64,000 nt of DNA from a virus. Made by a program: the position numbers and the translations under genes. Positions 7,640-14,851 of this stretch are shown piece by piece. Numbering within the stretch: position 1 is the first letter of the stretch; every line of letters begins with the position of its first letter. Location of the stretch: IMG/VR virus record IMGVR_UViG_3300044811_000031, positions 23,792 to 87,791 of that record. One strand, 5' to 3'. Under the pieces are notes generated by a model that was not told where the DNA came from, searched no databases, and worked only from the letters and a program-made list of their open reading frames with translations.

Positions 7640-9784
7640 ATGGCTGTCGCCTGGCGTGCCAACGGCTCGATCACCTCCGGCAGCACCGCCAACCCCGCCG
7701 CAGCATCCACCATCCCGGCCAGCGCGGTCGATGGGGACATGCTGGTCATGGCGGTGCTGACCCGCAACACGACGCCCCCCACCGTCACCACGCCCTCCGG
7801 CTGGAACCTGCTCGGCAGCATCCAGGGCGGCACGGGCGCCTTCGCGGCTGACGCCGGGCTGGTCCTGCTCACTCTGTTTTCGCGGATCTTCGTCACCGGC
7901 GACACCGCCCCGGCGCCCGCCCTATCGGCCGCGCCCGACAACGCCATGGTCGGGATCACCGCCTTCAGCAAGGGAGCCACCGAGACCTGGGTGACGCCCC
8001 GGCTGTCCACGGCCTCCAGCTCCACCGGCTCCGCCAGTACGTACTCCCCCTCCACCGGCACCCCCGTGCCGACGTTCCAGCCCGGGGACATGGTCTGGTG
8101 CGTGGACGCGATCAACGGAGACATCGGCACCTGGGCTGCTCCGGCCGGTACCCTCACCGCCACCGGCGTCACCTTCGGAACCATCACCAACCGCTTCGCC
8201 ACGCCTAACGGCCTGGGCACCGGCGACAGCCGCATGGACGGCTCGTCCATGCCGTACACCAGCGGCACCGCCTCCGCCGGTCTCGTCCGCTCGGTCAGCT
8301 ACACCGTGGGTGGCGCCAGCACGTGTGGCTCCTCCGGATACGTGCAGCTCTCCGTCACCGTCCAAGCCACCAGCACGGATGCGGCCAGCACCGGTGCGGC
8401 GGCCGACTCCACCGCCGGTATGGAGATGCTGCCCACGGCGGCCAACGGCGCCACCGGTGCGGCGGCCGACGCACAGGGCCAGCTGAGCACGCTGCCCACG
8501 GCGGCCAACGGCGCCACCGGCACGGCGTACGACGCGGTCGCCCAGACGTCCTCCGGAGTCACGGCCCTGCCGGACACTCCGGGCGGCACGGGCACGGCGC
8601 AGGACATGTCCGCCGCCCTGTCCGCCCTGCCGGACGCTCCGGCCGGGACAGGTGCGGCGCAGGACATGTCCGTCGCCCTGTCCGCCCTGCCGGACACCCC
8701 GGCCGGGACCGGCGTAGCGGCCGACGCACAGGCGCAGCTGAGCACGCTGCCCACGGCGGCCAACGGCGCCACCGGCACGGCTGCGGACATGTCCACCGCG
8801 CTGTCCGTCCTGCCGGACACTCCGTCCGGTACCGGCGTGGCTCTCGACGCCCCGCTCACGATCGCCGCTGGGGGCCTCGCCTCCGGGACAGGTACCGCGA
8901 GCGACTCCTCCGCTGGGCTGAGCGCGCTACCGGACACCCCTGCGGCCACGGGTACCAGCCTGGGGGCCACAGCCTCTCAGGAGGGAGCCTCGGGAGTTTC
9001 CACCGCCACGGGTGCGGCGGCCGACGGACAGGCTCAGATCACTGTCCTGCCGGACACCCCGGCCGGTACCGGCACGGCTCTCGACGCGGTCGCCCAAGCG
9101 GGCAGTGGGATCACGGCTCAGGCGGACATCGCCTCCGGCACCGGCGCCGCGCAGGACATGTCCGTCGCCCTGTCCGTCCTGCCGGACACTCCGTCCGGGA
9201 CGGGCGCCGGACAGGACGCCTCCGCTGGCGCAGGTGTCCTGCCCGACACTCCGGTGGGAGCCGGTGCCGCGTCCGGTCCTGTGGCGTCCCTGGGTGCCCT
9301 GCCGGACACGCCCTCGGGGGCCGGTGCCGCGTCCGGCCCTATGGCGCCCGAGGAAGCCCTGCCAGGCACCGGCCAGGCTACCGGCGCGGCGGCCGACGGG
9401 ACAGCCGGTATCGCCGCCCTGCCCGACGCTCCGGCCGGTACCGGCACGGCCCACGACGCGACCGCGCAGACCATCACCGGGACCGTCGCCAACGCGGGGA
9501 CCGCGAGCGCCACCGGCGCGGCAGCCGACGACTTCACGGCCATCATGGTCAACGCGGGCTTCCCCACCGCCGTGGCGGACGCCTTCGGCATCGGCGTCCC
9601 GGTCACCGGCAGCGAGGACGTCTCCGGCCGGGAGCCGGTGGGCGCCGTGTCCGGCCGCCGCAGCGACGTCAACTCCGCGACCGGCCGGGAGCCCGGCGGG
9701 ACATTCGGCTCAGCGACGGTAACCTCAGCTCAGGGCCGGGAGCCCTCACCATCCGCTTCAGGCCGGGAGGCTGGTCATCAGTGA
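7640..9784 (+). CDS. Long repetitive fibre-like tail or decoration protein
   Basis: 714 residues with ribosome site GGAGGGTGG. Residues 1 to about 240 form a beta-rich domain (MAVAWRANGSITSG ... GDMLVMAVLTRNT) clearly related to the N-terminus of the hub protein at 17988. About 245-640 is an array of roughly twenty imperfect 20-residue units with consensus LPDTPxGTGxAxDxSxxLS; the last 75 residues carry several SGREP-type units. Tandem repeats of this kind form extended stalks or fibres. The DNA of the array is itself repetitive, so copy number probably varies between relatives. Role inferred as adhesive fibre or decoration. Confidence 0.75.
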   Translation: MAVAWRANGSITSGSTANPAAASTIPASAVDGDMLVMAVLTRNTTPPTVTTPSGWNLLGSIQGGTGAFAADAGLVLLTLFSRIFVTGDTAPAPALSAAPDNAMVGITAFSKGATETWVTPRLSTASSSTGSASTYSPSTGTPVPTFQPGDMVWCVDAINGDIGTWAAPAGTLTATGVTFGTITNRFATPNGLGTGDSRMDGSSMPYTSGTASAGLVRSVSYTVGGASTCGSSGYVQLSVTVQATSTDAASTGAAADSTAGMEMLPTAANGATGAAADAQGQLSTLPTAANGATGTAYDAVAQTSSGVTALPDTPGGTGTAQDMSAALSALPDAPAGTGAAQDMSVALSALPDTPAGTGVAADAQAQLSTLPTAANGATGTAADMSTALSVLPDTPSGTGVALDAPLTIAAGGLASGTGTASDSSAGLSALPDTPAATGTSLGATASQEGASGVSTATGAAADGQAQITVLPDTPAGTGTALDAVAQAGSGITAQADIASGTGAAQDMSVALSVLPDTPSGTGAGQDASAGAGVLPDTPVGAGAASGPVASLGALPDTPSGAGAASGPMAPEEALPGTGQATGAAADGTAGIAALPDAPAGTGTAHDATAQTITGTVANAGTASATGAAADDFTAIMVNAGFPTAVADAFGIGVPVTGSEDVSGREPVGAVSGRRSDVNSATGREPGGTFGSATVTSAQGREPSPSASGREAGHQ

Positions 9785-10119
9785 GTACCGACAGTGCGGT
9801 GATCGGTCCCTACAAGACCGGCGAGAAGCCGCTCCCCCTGACCTACACCTTCCAGGACAACGGCGGGGTGGCTATCAACCTCACCGGCTTCACGGCGAAG
9901 GTCAACGTCCGGGAGAAGTACGGCGCGGCCACCCAGTACAACGCCACGGTGAGCACCCCGCTGTCGGGCATCGTCACCTACGCCTGGACCGGTGCGGAGT
10001 TCCCGACCCCCGGCCAGTACCAGGCCGAGTTCTGGGTCGGCAACGGCGTGGCGAGGTACGACTCCATCCTGCTCAAGTTCGATGTCCGCGCGGCCGTCGG
10101 GCCCGTCCCGGCGATCTGA
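9781..10119 (+). CDS. BppU-like Ig-fold virion protein
   Basis: 112 residues from GTG 9781, coupled by GTGA to the repetitive protein. The sequence LPLTYTFQDNGGVAINLTGFTAK ... GIVTYAWTGAEFPTPGQYQAEFWV matches the pattern of the N-terminal Ig-like domain of phage baseplate upper proteins (BppU), which joins receptor-binding proteins to the virion. Close coupling with the preceding fibre suggests it anchors that fibre. Confidence 0.6.
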   Translation: MSTDSAVIGPYKTGEKPLPLTYTFQDNGGVAINLTGFTAKVNVREKYGAATQYNATVSTPLSGIVTYAWTGAEFPTPGQYQAEFWVGNGVARYDSILLKFDVRAAVGPVPAI

Positions 10120-10126
10120 GGGGATC

Positions 10127-10933
10127 ATGACTGCCAACGCATTCGGCCCGTGCTCGGCCTGGACCCCCATCTGGACCTGCGACGTTTCGGCCAAGTCGCC
10201 CACCGCCACCGGCTACGCCGCGCAGGCCGCGACCGAGGTCATCTGGGCGCTGTCCGGCCGCCAGTTCGGCCTGTGCCAGGTGACGCTACGGCCCTGCCGC
10301 CGCAGCTGCTACGACGACAGCTGGTGGTCCACGTACGGTGGTCCCTGGCAGGCCGGGTGGTGCTCCCCGGGCTTCAACGTGCAGTACGGCTTCGGCTTCT
10401 GGTTCGACCTCACCTGCGGGTCCTGCTCCGGCGGGTGCTCCTGCTCGGAGGTTCCGGAGGTCGTGCTCCCGGCGCCGGTCAGCTCCATCGTCAACGTCAA
10501 GATGGACGGCACCCCGATGGCCACCGGCGCTTACCGCGTCGACAACAACCGGCTGCTCGTCCGCACCGACGGCCAGCGCTGGCCACGCTGCAACAACATG
10601 GTCAAGGACGACACCCAGCCGGGCACCTGGTCGGTCACCGCCCTGTACGGCCAGGACGTACCGGTCGCCGGACAGCTCGCCGTCGGGGAGATGGCCTGCG
10701 AGATCCTGCGCGCCATGGGTGGCGAGGACTGCCGCCTCCCGGCCGGGGTCCAGTCACTCATCCGGCAGGGCGTGACGATCGACTTCCCCCAGGTGGGGCA
10801 GCTCATCCGCGACGGCATCACCGGTCTGTACCTGGTGGACCAGTTCGTCGCGTCGGTCAACCCGTCCAGGCTCCCGGCCCGCAGCCGGGTCTACAGCGTG
10901 GACACCAAACCCCATCGAAGGGCAGGCACGTGA
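10127..10933 (+). CDS. Head-to-tail adaptor
   Basis: 268 residues from ATG 10127 with GAGGGG upstream; longer in-frame starts would lie inside the previous gene. The middle is Cys-rich (LTCGSCSGGCSCSEV), then comes a connector-like core: VKMDGTPMATGAYRVDNNRLLVR, NNMVKDDTQPGTWSVTALYG, and a helical C-terminus (GEMACEILRAMGGEDCRLPAG). This resembles the gp6-type adaptor ring attached under the portal in actinophages. It overlaps the next gene by GTGA. Confidence 0.65.
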   Translation: MTANAFGPCSAWTPIWTCDVSAKSPTATGYAAQAATEVIWALSGRQFGLCQVTLRPCRRSCYDDSWWSTYGGPWQAGWCSPGFNVQYGFGFWFDLTCGSCSGGCSCSEVPEVVLPAPVSSIVNVKMDGTPMATGAYRVDNNRLLVRTDGQRWPRCNNMVKDDTQPGTWSVTALYGQDVPVAGQLAVGEMACEILRAMGGEDCRLPAGVQSLIRQGVTIDFPQVGQLIRDGITGLYLVDQFVASVNPSRLPARSRVYSVDTKPHRRAGT

Positions 10934-12384
10934 GCGTAGAGGTTCCGACCATGACCGAGTTCGACGCGGTGACCGCGCGGGTGGATGCCCTCACCACGGC
11001 GGTCACCGGTATGGGCGCCCCCGCTCCCGACCTGACCGAGACCGTGTCCGCCCTGTCCTCCGCCGTGACCGGCCTGACCGAGGTGGTCGACGGCCACGGG
11101 GTCCTGCTGGGTACGGCCGTGGACGAGATCAACGACCTGGACGACCGCGTCACCGTCCTGGAGGGTGCAGCGAGCCCGGCCCCCACCGGCGTCGCCCCCA
11201 AGACCTGGGAGGTGGTGGTCAACGGCTACACGGACGCCGCCGTCCAGGCTGCCATCACCACGGCTCTGTCCGGTCGGATCGGCAACGTCGTCCAGCGCAA
11301 GGTGATCTTCCCGCCGGGCGTCTACAACCTGACGCAGCCGATCATCGACAGCGACACCGCCAACCACACCATGATCGAGGGTCTGACCCTGGAGGGCATG
11401 GGCTTCCGCTCCACCCGGATCAACTGGAACCCGGCGACCCCCGGCCCGGTCATCCGCGCCATCCGGCGGCTGCGCTTCTTCCGCATGGAGGGGTTCACGG
11501 TCAGCTCGTCCAACGCGGCCAACGAGTTCGTCTACGCGGTGAGCGACACCTCCGGTGGCTACAACCAGGCGTGGACCTTCCGCCACATGGAGTGGCAGGG
11601 CAGCTGGCTCCGGGTCGTCGGGCTCGACGGCGACGCCACCGCCAACCTCAACAGCGAGATGCTCTTCGACCGCTGCTCGACCGCGAGTGACTCGGTCTTC
11701 GCTGACGCGTTCTTCCGCTCCGGCGGCATCAGCGGCACCTTCAACCAGCAGAACCAGTTCCTCAACTACACGGTGCGGGACTGCTTCTTCACGGTGAAGA
11801 GCGGCACGATGTTCCGCTTCGACAAGGGCGGCTCGATCACCGTCCAGGGCGGCAGCTGGTCGGCCGCGAGCAGCGCCTCCGGACCGATCACCTGGTTCCT
11901 GATGCCGAACGACGGGGCCAACAACCGCTCCGCCTGCCAGCTCCACGTCGACCGGGTCCGTTTCGAGCCGAAGGCCAGCAACCACCTGATCATCGACTGC
12001 GGGTGGGGCACCGGCTCCGTCGAGTTCAGCAACTGCTGCGATCTCTCCAGCCTCCAGCAGCCCGACCCCACCACGGTGAACACCTACAGCCTGCACCGCT
12101 ACACCGCCCGCATCCCCTGGGGCTCCGGCGTGGGCGGCACCCTGCCGAGCGTGCGCTACGTCAACCATCAGGGCGTCGGCCATCACGCCGTGGTGGGGGT
12201 CACCAGCCCCGTCGGCCGGGGCGGCATCGTGTACGAGGGCTGCTACTTCTGGCGCGGCACCGGCGGCCAGAAGGCACCGGCGGCCGACGGCACTGCGGGC
12301 GCGGCCCTCACCTGGACCGGGACGCAGCCTCGGTACGAGTTCATCCACTGCGACAACGTCGATGCGGCGAAGTCGTGGGTGTGA
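10930..12384 (+). CDS. Beta-helix fibre/spike-like protein with coiled-coil stalk
   Basis: 484 residues from GTG 10930. Residues about 5-80 are a heptad-rich trimerisation helix (VTARVDALTTAVTGM ... VDEINDLDDRVTVLEG). After a short linker the rest (TWEVVVNGYTDAAVQAAITTAL onward) reads as a right-handed parallel beta-helix of the pectate-lyase-like type, with the opening RKVIFPPGVYNLTQPI typical of such fibres. No obvious lyase triad. A receptor-binding or polysaccharide-binding fibre is likely. It is oddly sited among the head-tail connector genes. Confidence 0.7.
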   Translation: MSVEVPTMTEFDAVTARVDALTTAVTGMGAPAPDLTETVSALSSAVTGLTEVVDGHGVLLGTAVDEINDLDDRVTVLEGAASPAPTGVAPKTWEVVVNGYTDAAVQAAITTALSGRIGNVVQRKVIFPPGVYNLTQPIIDSDTANHTMIEGLTLEGMGFRSTRINWNPATPGPVIRAIRRLRFFRMEGFTVSSSNAANEFVYAVSDTSGGYNQAWTFRHMEWQGSWLRVVGLDGDATANLNSEMLFDRCSTASDSVFADAFFRSGGISGTFNQQNQFLNYTVRDCFFTVKSGTMFRFDKGGSITVQGGSWSAASSASGPITWFLMPNDGANNRSACQLHVDRVRFEPKASNHLIIDCGWGTGSVEFSNCCDLSSLQQPDPTTVNTYSLHRYTARIPWGSGVGGTLPSVRYVNHQGVGHHAVVGVTSPVGRGGIVYEGCYFWRGTGGQKAPAADGTAGAALTWTGTQPRYEFIHCDNVDAAKSWV

Positions 12385-12467
12385 TCGCCTACCTCTGGCA
12401 TGGGATCCTGGACGGCACATGGGCCTGTCCCTGCGCCCACAGCCGCTGGCTGCGGAGGTACTCGTGA
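12381..12467 (+). CDS. 28-residue microprotein linking fibre and connector genes
   Basis: MIAYLWHGILDGTWACPCAHSRWLRRYS. Its GTG overlaps the fibre stop (GTGA), and its own stop is overlapped by the GTG of the next gene (CTCGTGACC), so all three are translationally coupled. It contains CPCAH, a possible metal ligand. No family recognised. The double GTGA coupling is the main evidence that it is expressed. Confidence 0.5.
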   Translation: MIAYLWHGILDGTWACPCAHSRWLRRYS

Positions 12468-12967
12468 CCACCACCGGACCGCTCAAGTTCTACACCGTGG
12501 CGGAAGCCGTCCGCGTCGCGGTCGACGCCGCACTGACCTACTCCGTGCAGCGGTCCGGTGTGGTGCCGGGGGCCATCGCCTGGGACGAGTGCGACTGCGG
12601 CCTGCTCGCGGTGTCCACCGGCCGGGCGTACCTGAGCGACAACTTCCCCGAGGAGGAGACCACCCGGATCGGCCAGTGTGAAGCAGCATGGGAAGTGATC
12701 GAGATCGTGGTGCAGATCATCCGCTGCGCCCCCGGCCCGCAGGGTGAGAGCCAGCTCGCCCCGACCGTGGCCGCTCTGGACGCGTCGGCGCAGATCATGA
12801 TGACCGACCTCCAGCAGGCCCTGGCCGCCATCGCCCTGTGGATCTGCACCAGCAAGGACTCCGGTCTGATCGTTGACGGTATGATCATGCCGTCCGATCC
12901 GCAGGGCCCCGAGGGCGACTGCGTCGGCTCCGAACTCCACGCCGTAGTCGCGCTGCCGAGGGGATGA
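12464..12967 (+). CDS. Probable head-tail connector / tail terminator protein
   Basis: 167 residues from GTG 12464 with GCGGAGG 5 bases upstream. Mostly alpha/beta: an N-terminal helix (FYTVAEAVRVAVDAALTY), a Cys-containing segment (WDECDCGLLAV), a central strand-rich section (AAWEVIEIVVQIIRCAP) and helices (VAALDASAQIMMTDLQQALAAIAL). Gene order, between the adaptor and a gp10-like protein, fits a stopper or terminator ring. Assigned mainly from context. Confidence 0.5.
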   Translation: MTTTGPLKFYTVAEAVRVAVDAALTYSVQRSGVVPGAIAWDECDCGLLAVSTGRAYLSDNFPEEETTRIGQCEAAWEVIEIVVQIIRCAPGPQGESQLAPTVAALDASAQIMMTDLQQALAAIALWICTSKDSGLIVDGMIMPSDPQGPEGDCVGSELHAVVALPRG

Positions 12968-13347
12968 TCTCCGTGGCCCAGATGAGGATCAACATCGACC
13001 AGACCGCCGTCAAGCGGATGCTCGATGAGCCCGGCGGTCCGGTGGCCTGGAACATGGACCGCCGGGCGAAGCGCGTCGCCACCCGGGCGCGGCAGCTCGC
13101 TCCCGGCAGCATGAAGCGCAAGATCACTACGTCAACCGCGAGCGGCCACGTCCGGGTCGAGTGCAGCCACCCGGCCGTGCTGTACGTCATCCAGGGCACC
13201 CGGCCGCACATCATCCGGCCGAACCGGCGCAAGGCTCTGCGGTGGTCCTCCGGGGGCAGGTTCGTCTTCGCCAAGCTGGTCCACCACCCCGGGAACAGGG
13301 CCAACAACTTCCTGCTCAAGGCCATGCGAGAGGCGTCCGGCCGCTGA
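12964..13347 (+). CDS. HK97 gp10-like head-tail joining protein
   Basis: 127 residues, coupled by ATGA to the gene before. The pattern AKRVATRARQLAP ... VECSHPAVLYVIQGTRPHIIRPNRRKALRW ... VFAKLVHHPGNRANNFLLKAMREA is that of HK97 gp10-type neck/tail-completion proteins, with the conserved GTRPH and HPG turns. Last gene of the head/connector block; the repeat element follows. Confidence 0.7.
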   Translation: MISVAQMRINIDQTAVKRMLDEPGGPVAWNMDRRAKRVATRARQLAPGSMKRKITTSTASGHVRVECSHPAVLYVIQGTRPHIIRPNRRKALRWSSGGRFVFAKLVHHPGNRANNFLLKAMREASGR

Positions 13348-13350
13348 GGA

Positions 13351-13568
13351 GTTATACGGCCGTCGGGTGCCGCCTTGTTACCGGCTCGTACTGATCATGT
13401 CTTGACCAGGCGGAATGCCGAGCAGAAGAGGCTGGCCCGCTCGTACCAGGGTCTCCGGGAGAGGCCGGGAGAAGGGAACCTCCGGACTTTCCTACCCTAC
13501 GTAGTAGTAACTTCCCTGATAACTACGGATAGCTACCGTATACCTACGCTGGCCGCCGTATAGCGACG
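13351..13568. repeat. Long intergenic repeat element, copy 1 of 3
   Basis: Non-coding element of about 210 bp lying between the connector block and the tail assembly genes. Shared blocks with the copies at 40071 and 53243: GTTATACG, TTGTTACC, TGATCATGTC..TGACCAG, GGCTGGCCC, GGGAACCTC, the core CTACCCTACGTA (13492-13503), GTAACTT and GATAA.TAC. After the core, ten-base units of the form ATA.CTAC.G follow one another. It is almost identical over long stretches to copy 3. Function unknown. Confidence 0.85.
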
Positions 13569-13621
13569 CCTCGGATCGAGTCCGGAAAGATCATGGTTTT
13601 CGACCGCCTACGGTGATCGGC

Positions 13622-14044
13622 ATGAAGGACTTCACCCGGGAACGCAAGAAGATCGAATTCAAGATCGATGACGACGTCTTCACCGCCAAGTCGCCGATCC
13701 CCGCGCAGACGCTGATGGACTTCGCGTCCGCGTTCTCCTCCATGAACGAGGACTCCGCAGTGGAGGATCAGCTGGCCGCCTTTCAGGGCGTGCTGGATCT
13801 CGTGCTCATGCCCCAGTCGCTGGAGAGGTTCAAGCAGCGCATGTCCGATGCCGACGAGCCGGTCAGCGTCGAGCAGGTCGAAGAGATCGTCAGTTGGCTC
13901 TTCGAGGAGTACGGGCTCCGCCCTACTCAGCCGTCAGAGCCCTCTGTACCTGGGCCTCCCGCCCCGGACTCTGGCATGAGCTTGACGGGGAACACGCCAG
14001 TCGTGGTATCGACCTCCTCGGACTCCCCTGCGATCAGTTCCTGA
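13622..14044 (+). CDS. Tail assembly chaperone, upstream frame (G-like)
   Basis: 140 residues from ATG 13622 (GTG 13613 is an alternative). Acidic helical protein: EFKIDDDVFTAKSPIPAQTLMDFASAF ... VSVEQVEEIVSWLFEEYGLRP, the usual chaperone that coats the tape measure during tail assembly. After EYGLRP the zero frame becomes low-complexity Ser/Pro/Thr sequence, whereas the -1 frame carries protein-like sequence, as expected where ribosomes shift. It sits right before the tape measure apart from the inserted HNH gene. Confidence 0.8.
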   Translation: MKDFTRERKKIEFKIDDDVFTAKSPIPAQTLMDFASAFSSMNEDSAVEDQLAAFQGVLDLVLMPQSLERFKQRMSDADEPVSVEQVEEIVSWLFEEYGLRPTQPSEPSVPGPPAPDSGMSLTGNTPVVVSTSSDSPAISS

Positions 14045-14280
14045 ACGTGATCTATTACGCCATGACCCAGCGCATCGGCCCCAAGGACGAGAACGACAAG
14101 CGGACCGACAAGCAGATCCGCGACGAGCTGGACAACGGCCTCGGAGTGGTGCGGTGGATCACGCCCGGCGGGGGCACGGCCCCCGAGCCGGACGAGCAGG
14201 AAGAAGGCGCACCGCTGTGGTGGGCCGGTGAGGAGGAGGCTTCGCAGAGCTTCCTCGGGAGCATGGGGGTGATCCTCTAA
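13894..14280 (+). CDS. Tail assembly chaperone, -1 frame extension (T-like)
   Basis: Open -1 frame relative to the upstream chaperone. Its sequence (LCTWASRPGLWHELDGEHASRGIDLLGLPCDQF, then LNVIYYAMTQRIGPKDEND) is typical of the T domain made as a GT fusion by programmed frameshifting, so the coordinates show the open extension, not an independent gene. The shift site is not a textbook heptamer: GGGGAAC at 13987-13993 allows the P-site GGG to re-pair, but the protein pattern suggests a shift nearer 13920-13945. Confidence 0.7.
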   Translation: MALRGVRAPPYSAVRALCTWASRPGLWHELDGEHASRGIDLLGLPCDQFLNVIYYAMTQRIGPKDENDKRTDKQIRDELDNGLGVVRWITPGGGTAPEPDEQEEGAPLWWAGEEEASQSFLGSMGVIL

Positions 14281-14286
14281 ATGGCA

Positions 14287-14769
14287 CTAGCGCAGACCGG
14301 CACGCTTCGCTCGGGCGAACTCTCGTCCGCGCTTACGGATGCATGCGCGGCACCCTCGGCTGCCGTCCGGCCGGTCGTAAGTATTGATGTCGTCGTACGC
14401 GTGCCCGGCCGGGCAGCGAGTCTTGGCTCGCTGCCATGCCCCGTTAACCACGGAGCCGAGACCGCGTGCGAGGTTCACAGCCCGGGTGACAGGCTCTGTA
14501 TGCCAGGGGTTCCAACAGGCTCTGTTCCGGCAGAGGTGGTCGAGGTCGAGCCCCTCGGGGATCTCGTCTCGCAGCTCCGCGTACGCCACTCGGTGCATGG
14601 ACAGGAAGCGCCGGGTGCCGTCCGTCCGGCTACCGACCATGGCAATTCCGTAGCCCTTGCTGAGGTTTCCGGTCCACACCCAGCACAGCGGGTGGAGCCC
14701 TTTGATCAGGCACGGGACTTCTTTGGACCGAGCCACGATGCGGTCCATCACCGGAGTAACCTTGCGCAT
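14287..14769 (-). CDS. HNH homing endonuclease, antisense within the tail operon
   Basis: 160 residues on the strand opposite all neighbouring genes, with ribosome site GAGGAG 5 bases before ATG 14769. Core: SMHRVAYAELRDEIPEGLDLDHLCRNRACWNPWHTEPVTRAVN, the H..LDHLCRNRxCxNPxH signature of phage HNH endonucleases; a C-terminal CPAGH...CRAC zinc motif follows. A paralogue lies at 41146-41481. It separates the chaperone from the tape measure, a common site of homing-gene invasion. Confidence 0.9.
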   Translation of the reverse strand: MRKVTPVMDRIVARSKEVPCLIKGLHPLCWVWTGNLSKGYGIAMVGSRTDGTRRFLSMHRVAYAELRDEIPEGLDLDHLCRNRACWNPWHTEPVTRAVNLARGLGSVVNGAWQRAKTRCPAGHAYDDINTYDRPDGSRGCRACIRKRGREFARAKRAGLR

Positions 14770-14793
14770 GTCGTCTCCTCTACAGACGGCGTG

Positions 14794-14819
14794 AGGTGTG
14801 CCCCTGGCCGGGCACACCT
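14794..14819. terminator. Terminator before the tape measure gene
   Basis: AGGTGTGCCC / GGGCACACCT, a 10-bp stem with a 6-nt loop followed on the + strand by CTATTTTA. It could stop rightward transcription or shield the tail genes from antisense HNH transcription. Confidence 0.6.
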
Positions 14820-14851
14820 CTATTTTACGTTCACGGGTGGGGTGATCTGAA

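Noticed and set aside
13375-13563. 61-codon frame inside repeat copy 1
   Set aside because: The conserved DNA blocks are not conserved as protein in copies 2 and 3, and no start signal is present.
14281-14850. 189-codon + strand frame after the tail chaperone
   Set aside because: It is antisense to the well-supported HNH gene at 14287-14769 and has no recognisable domain.
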